From NCBI GenBank assembly GCA_034620365.1, contig JAQGEQ010000379.1, positions 124,001 through 188,000 on the forward strand: a stretch of 64,000 nucleotides of DNA, read 5' to 3'. Origin of the DNA: Pegea sp. RAD2-039 (taxonomy: Eukaryota > Chordata > Thaliacea > Salpida > Salpidae). A model generated the notes under the pieces. It was not told the DNA's origin. It saw only the letters and a program-made list of their open reading frames with translations, and did not search any database. Made by a program: the position numbers and the translations under genes. Below are positions 23,771 through 34,595 of the stretch, piece after piece; the first letter of the stretch is position 1, and each line of letters begins with the position of its first letter.

Positions 23771-24777
23771 CTCAAGTTTTTTAAGAGTTTCAAAAACTTG
23801 TCAAAACTTTTTAAATTGTACTAAATATACTATTGTTATAAAAACAATTGTTTGATAATCTATATTAAAGGTTTCTAAGCAAGATTTTAAGGTGTAGATA
23901 ACTACCGTTCGTTATTCATTTATAACATTTTGATTTTAACTTTTCAAATTATAGAATTATTAATACTAACATTACATTGAATGGCTGAAATAATTACATA
24001 AGAAGCTTAAAGAATAAGTTAATAATTGTATGCTAAAATGAATATATTAAAAGTTTTTATCTATTTAATAAATATATCCTTTAAATACATATTTTTAAAA
24101 TTTATAATTTCAGTTTTTATCTTTTTGTAATCATTAGCTTTTTGAATTATTGTAAAATAAATCTTATCGTTAAAATTAATCTGTTCAATATAAATACAAA
24201 TCAATTGTAAGTTTTGAATTTTTATCCAAAAATATTTATTAACTTTTTACTTAATAATATTTATAAATCACTTTCAAGTTTACATTTAGCTAAAGTCTTT
24301 TGCAATTTATTGTAAATTAATATTTTTAGTCCTATATTATTATTTGACAAAAGTAAATACATCTGAAGTTTTATAAAATCAATGAAAATAAAAAGTAACT
24401 AATTTGATTTTTGCTGAAATGTATATTGTAGTTTTTTTTAGTTTATCAAAATAAAAACAATTTTGTAGATTACTTTCACAGAAACTTTTTTTTCAAAGCT
24501 TAGAATAAAACTGATTAAAATATCTGTAGTAAACTATTTCTTTACATAATTCAAACTAAGAAACAAATTAAGAAACTTATAATGTTTTGTTTTCGAGTTA
24601 AGTTTTGTTATCTGCAATCATGCGTTAAGGAAATAAAACTCTAGCACCATCACTGTTAAAAGGTTTCCAGGAAGATTTTTGAGTTACTCTTTTAAAGAAA
24701 TTCTTTTTTCAGATCATGAATTCTTTTTTGATGATGTAAGGAAGTGAAAGTTAAGTTCACATTTAATAAATTGAAGA
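23771..24777. other. AT-rich intergenic sequence
   Basis: No supported gene, RNA or ordered repeat. Confidence 0.55.
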
Positions 24778-25016
24778 AAATTTAATCATTTAAGAAACCC
24801 AACTGTACACAGACACCGATAGATACTGAAGATTTTATGAAAACAGTAAATGGTTCATCGTTTAAGACTAAGAACTCTTCGCAGAGTTTTGATAATGGTT
24901 TACTACTAACTATAAACTTTATCTTATTAAGGTGGTCCAAACATTTTCAGTCACTATTCGACGGTAAGCGCTCAATAAGTGATAAAATCTTCTCTATAAG
25001 CCACAACGTGACATGA
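24778..25016 (+). mobile_element. LINE fragment, segment preceding the reverse-transcriptase domain
   Basis: A plus-strand frame without ATG stays open for about 75 codons and ends at a TGA. It contains DNGLLLTINFILLRWSKHFQ and SLFDGKRSISDKIFSIS. This resembles the linker ahead of the reverse-transcriptase domain in many LINEs, which typically reads LLTDxxxILxRWxEHFxxLL. It is a different part of ORF2 from the fragments at 23536 and 30880. The assignment rests on remembered family pattern and is moderate. Confidence 0.5.
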
Positions 25017-25264
25017 TTTTAGATACATAAAAGCAAAATCTCTATCTTACATATTTTCTTTCACTATCTGGTCATCTCTTTGTACCTCAAAACACTCTTT
25101 ATATAAATAAATTTAAACATTTTTTATACTTTAAATAACTTTATAAATCTGTTGTTTTTAACTGATGCTTTAAACATAGAAATCTGACATAAATAAATTG
25201 GATATAAAGAATTATTAATAAGATACTAAAACTCTAAAGGAAGCAGAAACTTTTTTAAATCAAA

Positions 25265-25270
25265 TTTATT
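25265..25270 (-). terminator. Polyadenylation signal of the PROPPIN gene
   Basis: AATAAA on the minus strand, 22 bp beyond the stop codon of the gene ending at 25293. Confidence 0.6.
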
Positions 25271-25292
25271 ATGATTTAAACACACATAAATG

Positions 25293-26396
25293 TTAAAATG
25301 CGTCAACAGCATCAACAGAATCAATTTGTTCATTCCGTAAATTAATTCTATAAAATATTTTCTGCTGATTCTTTTTAACCAACTCCATAACAACATATTC
25401 TGTTTCCTTAAAAAGATGAACAGCGGTTACATCAACTTCAGTATAAAACCACTTAGAGACAGGAAGTTGATTAATATAAGCACAAAATGGTATATAATTT
25501 GATAAAAGTTTGCTCATAGTATCAACAATCACCGGTTTATCGGCATCCTGCTCACAAAACTTTGGAAGCTTGAATAAATTAACAAGTCCATCAGAATAAA
25601 CAGCTGCTACTATTTCACAATCAGAACTAATAGCAAGTGTATTAATCGCTCCTCCAACATAAGAACTCCTAAACTCACAGAAGAGTTTTCCGGTTGAAGC
25701 AAAAAATACTCGAATAACAGTTCCACGTTCAGAAGCAGTAGCAATCATATCACTGTTTGAATCACCACAAATAGCCACCACTTTATGCTTATGGGCTTCA
25801 AGTACCATACGAATATTCATACTCTTCAAATCAAATACTTCTAGATGCCCACAGTTACAATGATATCCATAAGTCACTAATAGTTTCTGTTTTTCTAGAA
25901 AGCAAATAGTTCCGTTTTTATCATGCATTTGACTCATATATTTCAAGGATTCATCCTTTGATCTCTCATACATTCTAAAATTATCTTCTGTAATCAATGT
26001 AATGCGGGTATCAGTTGCTGTTACTTTAATATACGGAAGATAGTCATAAAGATTGAGAGGATCCATACTTGTATTCATCATTACAAGAAAACCATCTGAT
26101 TCTGAACCAACTACAATCAACATGGACTTTTCAATGTCCGAATTTTCTCTATGACTCAGCAGCATTTTTGTGGCACACCATTTAGTGAGAGACTTAATCT
26201 GTTCTTCATCCTTTAAATTAGATTTTTCCTTCATATATAGATCAGTAATTGACTGGAGAGCAATTATTTGTACTTTGTCAAAATTCATTGGAGATATCAT
26301 CATATCCATTCTATTTAAACCTTTGAATTTGTCTACAGTAGCAATATACTTCTTGTTTTGAGACAAGAATTGAGAAGTTTCCTTAACTAGAGACAT
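25293..26396 (-). CDS. PROPPIN-family WD40 protein (WIPI/WDR45/Atg18-like), intronless
   Basis: The frame encodes 367 aa from the ATG at 26396. The middle matches the PROPPIN signature: LEAHKHKVVAICGDSNSDMI, then ATASERGTVIRVFFASTGKL, then FCEFRSSYVGGAINTLAISS and the following blade (AVYSDGLVNLFKL). In PROPPINs this region carries FRRG, whose arginines bind PI3P and PI(3,5)P2 at autophagic and endosomal membranes. Here it reads FRSS, so both the second Arg and the Gly are lost and lipid binding is probably weakened. Size fits a WDR45-like protein of about 360 aa. Absence of introns in a genome of split genes suggests an old retrocopy; the frame is intact over its whole length, so it is likely under constraint. 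Its 5' end and upstream region form one arm of an inverted duplication (see 26185-27277). Confidence 0.75.
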   Translation of the reverse strand: MSLVKETSQFLSQNKKYIATVDKFKGLNRMDMMISPMNFDKVQIIALQSITDLYMKEKSNLKDEEQIKSLTKWCATKMLLSHRENSDIEKSMLIVVGSESDGFLVMMNTSMDPLNLYDYLPYIKVTATDTRITLITEDNFRMYERSKDESLKYMSQMHDKNGTICFLEKQKLLVTYGYHCNCGHLEVFDLKSMNIRMVLEAHKHKVVAICGDSNSDMIATASERGTVIRVFFASTGKLFCEFRSSYVGGAINTLAISSDCEIVAAVYSDGLVNLFKLPKFCEQDADKPVIVDTMSKLLSNYIPFCAYINQLPVSKWFYTEVDVTAVHLFKETEYVVMELVKKNQQKIFYRINLRNEQIDSVDAVDAF

Positions 26397-27277
26397 TATC
26401 AACTTATATCAAATTTGTAAACCTAAAAAGTATTTAAAAAGTTATTTGTCTTTAAAATTTAACTGAATTTTTAATTTTATTTGAAGTAGATTTAAAGAAT
26501 CTTTAAATATAAGTATAAAAGATTTCTGAGTAAAATAATAAACCTCTAAAAATATTTAATTTAGATAAAAGATTAATAATATTTATCATAAATAAAAAGA
26601 TCACCAAAAATATCAGCTTAAAGTTTCATGATGGATTCATAAGATGAATATCCATAAAAACTACATTTGATTCAATAGAATATTGTCTATTTTAGTTATA
26701 AAAAATAATACTAAGTTTACTTTTTACAATTACAGAAAAAAATAAAAAAATAAATAAAATTTAGAACAATTTTAACGAAATTTACTTTTTCCAAATAATT
26801 ATAAACTAAAGAATAATTTAATACAAAAAACATCCACACAAATGATAACAACTTTATATAAATGTTTAAAATTATCAAAGTAACTAAGAAAATTAGGACG
26901 AAAAAACAGATTACAAAACTTTTATTAATAATGAAAGGAGAAATATATGAAAAAGTTCAAAAATATTACCATAAATATTCAAAAACAATATAATTGTTAC
27001 TAACATATTTACAATTAAAAATAAATCTTGTTCTTTTAAAGATAAAATTTTCATAACATAGTTTTATTTAAGAACAACTTTTATAATAAATATTGTTCAA
27101 TGCAAAATTTAGTCTGTAAAGAAATAGTTTTATAACTAATTGCTGATTATTATTATTATCTTCTATAGAATAAAATAAAAGATTAGAAATTAGTTTAAAT
27201 TATAACTATCAAGTATAATTATAGAAAATAAAAGATAAAAAATATGAACAAATAAATTAATGACTTCAAATTAATAA
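26185..27277. repeat. Left arm of a 1.1-kb inverted duplication
   Basis: The reverse complement of this segment reappears at 34596-35652 with high identity. It spans the first about 70 codons of the PROPPIN gene and about 880 bp upstream of its ATG. The outer limit is set by the shared GAACAGATTAAGTCTCTCAC, the inner limit by ATTAATTTGAAGTC. The arms are 7.3 kb apart. The right arm is about 36 bp shorter, which is accounted for by a deletion after codon 13. Confidence 0.9.
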
Positions 27278-29612
27278 TATTGATATTATAATGAAGATAT
27301 CTGTATATAAAAGACTTCCTGGTTTTCCTTAGGTGGCTAACAACATCAGTAGAAACGATGATAAACTCAACTGTTATCATACAGAATGAATTAGGAGCAC
27401 GCAACGTGCAAAAACCAAAATTTGAGTCTACTGTAAAACTGTTCATACATACCGCAATTAACATACAGATAAGCTATATAAGTCAACTATAAGATGACTG
27501 CTTTTTTTGAGTATTAAGTAAATGTTATTTGTTAATCTTTTTTGGCATATGGATGCAAATCACAATTCTTACAGCAAACATGACTGCTGAAAGATAATGC
27601 AAAGGTCTTATAGGATCAGATCTTTACATTAATGTAGAAAACAAGGAAAAAACAGGAATAAACGATACTTGAGTAAACGATCCTTGAAATAATAAAATAT
27701 ATGTTGCGTAATAGTTATTATGTAACATTTACTAAAGCTGTAAACAAAGTAAAAGAATTTTCTAGAAAATAAAATTCTTCATAGCCTTGGATAGAATACT
27801 TTTCATATAGTTGTAAAATTCTTATAAAATTAAACAGATTACTTTTCTTTCTTTTGTTACAAAAACTCTGGAAACTTCTGATTGAAAATTCAATCTAAAC
27901 CCAACAAAATCCTTATAAAGAAATTACTAATTAAAAGTTTCTAATATTTCTAAATCATTAATATCTAAAAAAAATACTAAATATCTTACCATTATAATTA
28001 TAAAAAAAGCTTTCATTTTTCAATGACCTGAAAACAAAACAAAATAAATGACAATAAAAAAAATTACTGTAAGACTGTATGACTGGAATAAGCTCATCTA
28101 ATCTCTTACTCATATACTAACATTCTTCTTGAGTTATTTTATATCTAGGAAGTTATTTACTGTTTTATATTCCCCAAAATATAAATAAATATAAATTTTC
28201 TTACTTAAACTAAACTTACTTTTTCAGTAAAGAAGATTATTTGATGATTTAACTAACAATTTTATTGTAACCATTTAGGGGTTTTTTGATAAATAGTCTA
28301 AACCAACGAAAGGGTAATTATCTATTTATAATAGTTTCTACTGAGGCGTCAATCTGAATCAACTACTAATTTGTTCCTCGTTGTCGATATTATCTGAACT
28401 ACTGCAAGTATATTATATATATATAATATTATATATAATTCATAATAAACCTTTTTCTTTCCTTTTTATTCAAATATTATTTTATTATTAATCAAATAAT
28501 TTCTGGTGGATTTCAAGGAAAGAATTGTGCTGCTGTCAAGTTATTCTCATTTGCTAGAAGAGAGTTTCTTATCAAACACAAACATGTCTTGATATTTGGA
28601 TTCATCAAAACTATCCTTACTTATCCTGGGAATCTTATTGAAAGTAAAAGCAGAATAATCCACCTCAAAGCAAAGTAGATCTAGACTCAACTTTAGATTA
28701 GGAATTTTTTACAGATCCAAGGTTATTGCTTAGATCTGTGAATACTGCTCTGTTACTACTGGCAAGATCCCAGTTTCAGCTTGGTTAAGAGATTGCTTTT
28801 GATGATAACTGCTGACTACCCCGGATGCTGATATTTTAATTTCTCTTTTTCATTGATTTTCTGATAACTTAATCAGAAGAGTTGAAGAAATAAACTAATT
28901 GGTTTTATGAGCTAATTTTTTAAAACTCTACAACATATATTGATTATTTTAGACTGATTTTCTAATTGATTGAAGAACATATAAACTCTTTAGTTAAGGA
29001 AGACCTTATTTAAAATGGTTTTAGTATTTTTGATATTCGGCAAAACGTTTAATTGAAGAAAGTATATTTTCACTTGGTAATATTAGACGCAAAATTAAAA
29101 AATCAAGGTTCTTTGTACCGCGGTATTAAATCCAACTAAAACTTTAGAATTTAAACTGAATTTAAGCTCGACTTGCTGCTTCAACTAGCTTTTATTTCTA
29201 CACTTAACAAACTATTTAAAACAACTAATTTTTCTGTTAAATTCTTACTACTCTTAAAAATTGATTTAGTTGAAGCTTCTAAATAAAACTAAGTTTAATT
29301 ACATATATTTATCTAAATTAAATGTACTTTTATATTTTATAATAAAACAGTTTCTGTACTTTTTATGGGTTCTATCAATTTTAACATCACTTTTATAAAA
29401 GTATTTAAACTCAAAACGCTTGACACTCTTGAAAGAAATCGAGTTTATTTGCCTCAAAAATTTATTCGATTATAAAATGAGATAAAACAAACAAATTGAT
29501 ACAAAAGTTGCAAAATTCTTAAAACTTATTAAAACAGTTCATTAAAACTGAATTAGATGTAATAATTTTGATAATCATTCCGATTTCTTCTTAAGGTACG
29601 GAGTTCCAAGGT
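27278..29612. other. Intergenic sequence inside the inverted duplication
   Basis: AT-rich. A slightly richer block at about 28500-28850 shows no frame I can support. An AT-only palindromic stretch (TATATATATAATATTATATA) lies near 28412. The 81-codon minus-strand frame at 27219-27464 is not convincing. Confidence 0.5.
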
Positions 29613-30248
29613 CTATGCCATCTCAACAGATTCATCTTCTAATCTTTTTTTAGAGTCTGCTTCATTTTCTGTTGGATTGGAGACTTCAGTTGTTCTTGTA
29701 GTTCTTGGAAATGCTGGTGGGTTTCGAAAATCAAGCATTCTTTGATACCATCTACTAGATACAATGAAGTATATATTCATAAGTATCATCAAAAGTATAA
29801 CAACTACCAACATTGAAAAAAATAAAGAATAACTTTCAGTTTTATCTTCGGCTGGAAACGGTAAAAATCCACTGCATAATTTATTTACGTGTTTATCATC
29901 AGCAAAACTATAAAGTCGACGTTCCAACACTTTCAGATAAGCAACACTACCATCCAATTGACAATTAGGTCTGAAGTCTTCATGAAATAATTGATCATGT
30001 TTTTCAGGTACATAAGCCTCACCATTAGACCATGTACAATTTCCATTATCAATCTTTAAACCAACTTGCCACCATTCGTTTCTAGAATCAACCATGTCAT
30101 GAGTTTCAGCTATTAAAATTGAAGTATCCTCAACCAAATCTTCAGTGTTGAGTGGTGACAAAAGTAATCCATAACTTTCACATTTGTCATACCATTCCAT
30201 CATACGAGGAAGGTTTCCATCTGGTTCCATTTTACGAGAATTTCTTAT
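29613..30248 (-). CDS. C-type-lectin-like type I membrane protein, last exon
   Basis: The exon starts after a strong acceptor (TATTTTTTCCAG) at 30248 and ends in a stop at 29613. Its lectin-like part has WYDKCESYGLLLSPLNTED, VDSRNEWWQVGLKIDNGNC, TWSNGEAY and two later cysteines (RPNCQLDG, NKLCSGF). The WWxVGL...CTWSNG pattern matches the core of C-type lectin domains; the calcium-binding EPN/QPD and WND motifs are not visible, so sugar binding is doubtful. A transmembrane helix follows (SYSLFFSMLVVVILLMILMN) and a short cytoplasmic tail with PPAFPRTTRTT and many acidic residues; no tyrosine signalling motif is seen after the helix. The signal peptide and the start of the domain lie on an upstream exon that I did not find. 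An ATG inside the exon is unlikely to be the true start. Confidence 0.7.
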   Translation of the reverse strand: MRNSRKMEPDGNLPRMMEWYDKCESYGLLLSPLNTEDLVEDTSILIAETHDMVDSRNEWWQVGLKIDNGNCTWSNGEAYVPEKHDQLFHEDFRPNCQLDGSVAYLKVLERRLYSFADDKHVNKLCSGFLPFPAEDKTESYSLFFSMLVVVILLMILMNIYFIVSSRWYQRMLDFRNPPAFPRTTRTTEVSNPTENEADSKKRLEDESVEMA

Positions 30249-30879
30249 CTGGAAAAAATAGGCATCAATTTTAAGCATCAAAACTTCGAAATATAAATCG
30301 TCAATCGATTAAACATTTATATTACTGATTAATTAGGCTTCATTAAAGTCAAAAATATACAAAAGCCAATCTGAAGTAAACACATAATCAACGTCTATAT
30401 GGAATAATGTAAGTACAACACTCAGTGTTGAAACATGAAAGAAAAATTCAAAAACACAACAATCTCAAAATAAAATATTTTAAAATTCCAAAGTCCATGT
30501 TATTGTATTTATAGAAAAATCGTAATTTATTGTTGTTGGCTTGTAATCAAAAAAACTTATCTATGAAGCATAGACTTGTGTGTTTAGTTTCTGCTTAATT
30601 TGTACAAAATCATTTTAAAGTTTTTTTAGTGATTTCGTAAACAAAGAATTGTATAAAATATTATCTTTTTTCTAACAACCTTTGATAAAAGTTTAAATTT
30701 TGTAAAGAAGGTTTAAGAAAAAGAATTAAGTTATTTCATTCTATAGATTTATGGATAAAAAGAAATAAACAAGAATTTTATATTAAACACGATTTGAATA
30801 AATTGTTTTTTCTTAAATAAGTTTTGTAATAGGGAAAACCCCGAACAACTCTTAGTGAATAGTAGTGGTTCCAATAGCT
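30249..30879. other. AT-rich sequence upstream of the lectin-like exon
   Basis: Probably intron and promoter of the 29613 gene. No exon could be assigned. Confidence 0.45.
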
Positions 30880-31626
30880 GACATCTTAGAATCCAGCCCA
30901 CAAATTCTGAATTTATAAATTTCTCACGTCAACCATCTTTACATTTCCTAAACCAACATTCCATTAATAAATTTATTATTCCGCAGATATATTCAGTCCG
31001 AGACTTTGGCATTACCCTGTCATCTGACTTTAAATGGCGCAACTATGTTTCTAAAATCTTTGCAAAATCAGTCAACTTTGTCTACCTTATCATAATAACC
31101 TTTAGATCTAAGGACTCATAACTCTGTATCAATCTTATCAAATTGTACTTACGTCCAATTCTTGAATACAATATCAATGTATGAATGCCATATTAAGTTG
31201 GTGATATCAAAAAATCGAATCTGTTCAGGCGACATTCACGAGATTAGTATGCAGGAAACTTAATATTAAATACGATAGTTATAAACATCGTTTCAGCTTC
31301 TTCAATTTAGATACTTTACAATTACCACAAATTAAATACAATTTAATTCTTATTTTTTAAATTATTCACAATTTAATTGACCTTCAGTTTGACGATTTTT
31401 TTTCTATTAGTTCTTCCCATAAGTTATATCAACTCAGACGAAACACATTACACTTTAATAAGCCCATATCACCAGTTACATTAATCGGAGCAATTTTTCC
31501 CTCATACCGCCCAATTAGTACATGGAACCAGCTGCCATCAGACATTATCATGTCAGAATCACTCGCGTTGTTCAAGCAGAAGTTGAACCGTTATAATATT
31601 GCCAACATTGTCATTTCTAAACTGTG
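30880..31626 (+). mobile_element. LINE ORF2 C-terminal remnant (CR1/L2/Jockey type)
   Basis: Reading the plus strand and allowing one-base indels and stops, the family landmarks appear in order: RDFGITLSSDFKWRNYVSKI, then KLYLRPILEYN, the DIKKIESVQ-type segment, YKHRFSFFNLDTLQLPQIK, and finally YRPISTWNQLPSDIIMSESL followed by KQKLNRYN and a TGA at 31624. This is the characteristic C-terminal tail of non-LTR reverse transcriptases. The 5' part of the element and the short 3' tail seen at 48240 are missing. Non-functional. Confidence 0.8.
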
Positions 31627-31971
31627 ATTTTATCCTTTTTTATACTATTAATATTCTATGTAATTATTAATTAACTGTATGGGAACTACTGAACGGACAT
31701 GTTTTATATATTTTTCATTTAATATTTTTATCATAATTATATACTATAGTTATTATTTTTTAGCATGCTTTGGTTTATTTTTCTCAGAAATTACAAAAAC
31801 TGATTACCAGTCTCCACCCAAACAACTTAGGCTCACAGGGTGATGCAAATACAGTTATTAAAGGTGAATAAGACAAGAAACACTTCAAATAAATATTAAA
31901 TCAAACAAACATTGAACAACTTTTTTCAAACGTTGTAAGAATAGTCATAAGAACTAATTGTATCACTTGCT

Positions 31972-32094
31972 ATGATGAGTTGTAGAAAGAAACTGAAACA
32001 CAATAATGTTTACGTAGCAAGCTGTTTGCTAGCAAATATTGTAGCCAGTACTTTGGGATTCTATCCTTTTCTAACTGACGGGATTTCAGAAAAG
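31972..32094 (+). CDS. Candidate first exon, membrane protein
   Basis: ATG at 31972 opens 41 codons ending exactly at a GTAAGA donor. It encodes a basic start (MMSCRKKLKHNN), a hydrophobic helix (YVASCLLANIVASTLGF) and YPFLTDGISEK. The helix followed by a YPFLTD-type turn recalls the first segment of the DRAM/Frag1 family, but that resemblance is slight. Following exons are uncertain: a stretch after GATTAAATAG near 32157 continues in phase for 19 codons and then stops. Another hydrophobic stretch (GIMLALSLILCGNIGLLMYA) lies near 32610. Confidence 0.3.
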
Positions 32095-33340
32095 GTAAGA
32101 TCTTCTTGTAATGTTTACAAACTTATTTTCTAGAATTGTCATGTTGATTAAATAGGCTTATAAAATTTACCGCGTGGGGCGGACTCTTTACAGGGGCTTC
32201 AAACGCTGTCTATAGCTTTATTTAACAGTAAAGTAAAACTAATTTGAAAAATCCTTGAGAAAATATCAGTGTCTTGATCAATCTCTCCAAAGTTCATCTG
32301 ATATTTGAGATTAAGTGAAGATGACATCAACGTCATCTCTAAGAGTATTTCTTTAGTCGCAAAAACCATAAATTTTCATCAAAAAATTTTTTGTAATTTT
32401 TCCATGCTCTAAATTTAAATCGTGTCTTTGGATCTCTTGTTTCAATAGTTACTCTTCTTACCTTCCATTGCTCTATCACATATTTAGTCAGGTCATCTTG
32501 AATAATTTTGGTTTTGTTATCAAAGATTAAAAATAAACTTCAACTGAAAATAAAAGTGGCTCTAAAGTGGCCGATGTCATACGATGACAAAACTACCAGT
32601 TTGTTTGTCATGGAATAATGTTGGCCCTGTCCCTGATACTTTGTGGCAATATTGGACTGTTGATGTACGCAATTGAGGACAGCACCTATATAGTTTGAAG
32701 AGCTGCAGTAGATTCCAATCTTCATCAAAAGTACTTTCATCAAGGTTCAAAAAGTAAATCTCTCTTCATATTTCCATTTCTATCATCACGTGATGATGAC
32801 GTCATTATTGTAACAACTTTTTTTCGGCTAATTTGTTGATTAGTATTGTTTGGGTAGTACCAACTATTTGTCCTTCAAAGTTGGTTCTATCTGTCCAGAC
32901 AAGGGCTGTTTGATCATATACACGCTAATGGCTAATCCTATTTATTTGTGGTCGTTATGTCGTGGACAGTTGAAAGTATCTGACTTCTTCTTCAACTCAA
33001 TTTACCGAATCAATAGATCAGATAAAATCTCTAGATCACCTCTGCTGTTGTCACTAGCAACGCAGGTTGAAGTGACGTCATCCGAACATCACAGAAAATC
33101 TAAGATCGTAATCTTTCTAAAAATCGTATCTCTCATCAACTTCTTCTCGTTCCCTTCCTTTTGCTCCCATCATGACTTCCTTTCCTATTGACTTTATCAA
33201 CACTTTCACTGAGTTCAGTCCTTCCAACATACTAACCCCTCTGCCCGGTCTGTCCCATTTTGTTCGCCCGTCGTCTGTCTGGAATCTGAATGATATTTTT
33301 TTTACTTAGGCTCTCGCAAAAACGTGACGATTAGAAAGCG
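32095..33340. other. Mixed region with possible exons of a membrane protein
   Basis: Less AT-rich than average. A plus-strand hydrophobic segment near 32595-32670 and an open segment at about 32847-33066 bounded by TTGATTAG and CAG|GTTG could be exons of the gene starting at 31972, but phases do not join and a stop follows the first. TGACGTCA occurs near 32800 and 33073. I do not assign a gene. Confidence 0.3.
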
Positions 33341-33353
33341 GTTGCTTGGCAAC
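33341..33353. promoter_or_regulatory. RFX X-box-like motif
   Basis: GTTGCTTGGCAAC is an imperfect inverted repeat of the type bound by RFX factors (GTTGCC spaced from GGCAAC). It lies about 290 bp upstream of the ATG at 33642. RFX sites are typical of ciliary gene promoters, which is established knowledge; activity here is inferred. Confidence 0.45.
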
Positions 33354-33641
33354 CAATTTTATGCAAATAAGTTCAGATTTATCACGAGGTCGGATCAGAT
33401 AATTGGTGGCTGAAAGTTGATACAGTAAGCGACCCGGTAAACAAGCAAAGATGATCAGAACTATATTAGGTTTTACATCAACTTTGTCGTTGGGAAAAGC
33501 GTATAACTGTGCCTCTATTTTTCGTACAAAGTATACAAAGAAACCTTTAATCACACAATACAAAATTATTGCTTTCAGATAAATGATATTTATATTTTGC
33601 AATTTAATAAAAGTTTTACAAAATCATTTCGGCAAAGTATA

Positions 33642-33760
33642 ATGTCATTTAGTGATGAGACGGAGGATAGATGCAAGTTTTTCTCACTAGCCAATTGCAA
33701 CAAGATTGTAAAGACATCTGGAAACGATAAAGATCACTTCATCAGTGGGGACCTTCTTGG
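33642..33760 (+). CDS. Candidate first coding exon, unrecognised
   Basis: ATG at 33642 opens 39 codons ending at a strong GTAAGT donor. The protein begins MSFSDETEDRCKFFSLANCN and ends KDHFISGDLLG. Composition is balanced and protein-like. No downstream exon is visible before the inverted duplication arm at 34596, so the rest of the gene may have been displaced or lie far away. An X-box-like motif upstream suggests a ciliary gene. A short minus-background relative (MSxxxxxMSEDEMERCKHKN) occurs near 40665 on the plus strand and may be a degraded copy. Confidence 0.45.
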
Positions 33761-34595
33761 GTAAGTTGAAAAAAGTTTCGGAAAATTTCAATTCATCAGT
33801 CTCATCTTTTAACTAAAATAATTAAATTGATTAAGAAGATCTCAGGTAAATGTTGAACAATTCGTTTAATTACTTTATTTTCTTTCGTTTACTTGTCAGT
33901 GATCTGTAAGTCTTCCCGGATTGCTTCTTTCAATTTTTTCACATTAACTTTCGAGAAATGTTTGTTAAAGTTCAAACTAAAATGATTAATCTGAAAAATG
34001 ATAAAGTTTAAGATGTTGTCAACAGAAGATGAAAATTCTGAACACCTTTTGGGGTTCTTCAACTAAATGATCGCTCTTAATCATATGTTGATGATCTTCC
34101 TCATAAAAATTGATAGTATGATCAACCATATTAGAATCAAACTTACATCCTGAGGTTTGTGAGTCATCTACATCCAGATCAACATCTCATTTCAGACTGA
34201 GTCATCCTTCAAAAAGTCTTATTATGATTTCAGCAGTAAAAGATCTGTGAAGATCAAGTCATTTCGAGATCAACAATTACTTAAGAAGATTTTCTTTCAT
34301 AATTGTAGATCTTTCAATTTGTATCAGAGATTTTTTACCATCGACAAATTGATTTATGTAAGCTAATTGTTTGTGAAAGAGTTTCTATGTTTTTATGATA
34401 TTTATTTGAAATATTAACTCCAGTCACTACCAGTTCTTTTTACGAGTTAGTTTTTATAAATTTGTTTTATCTGAAACAGAAAAAGATTATTCAAATTATA
34501 AACAAATTCTTTGCAGTTTCAATCTTACTACAAATTGAAAGTTACATTTACAAAGTGTTTAATTACATTACAACTTGCTACAACTTGCTACAACT
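33761..34595. other. Intergenic or intronic sequence
   Basis: No exon seen. Rich in ATCTTC/GAAGATC-type words like the satellite at 18.5-22.3 kb, but not tandem. Confidence 0.45.
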
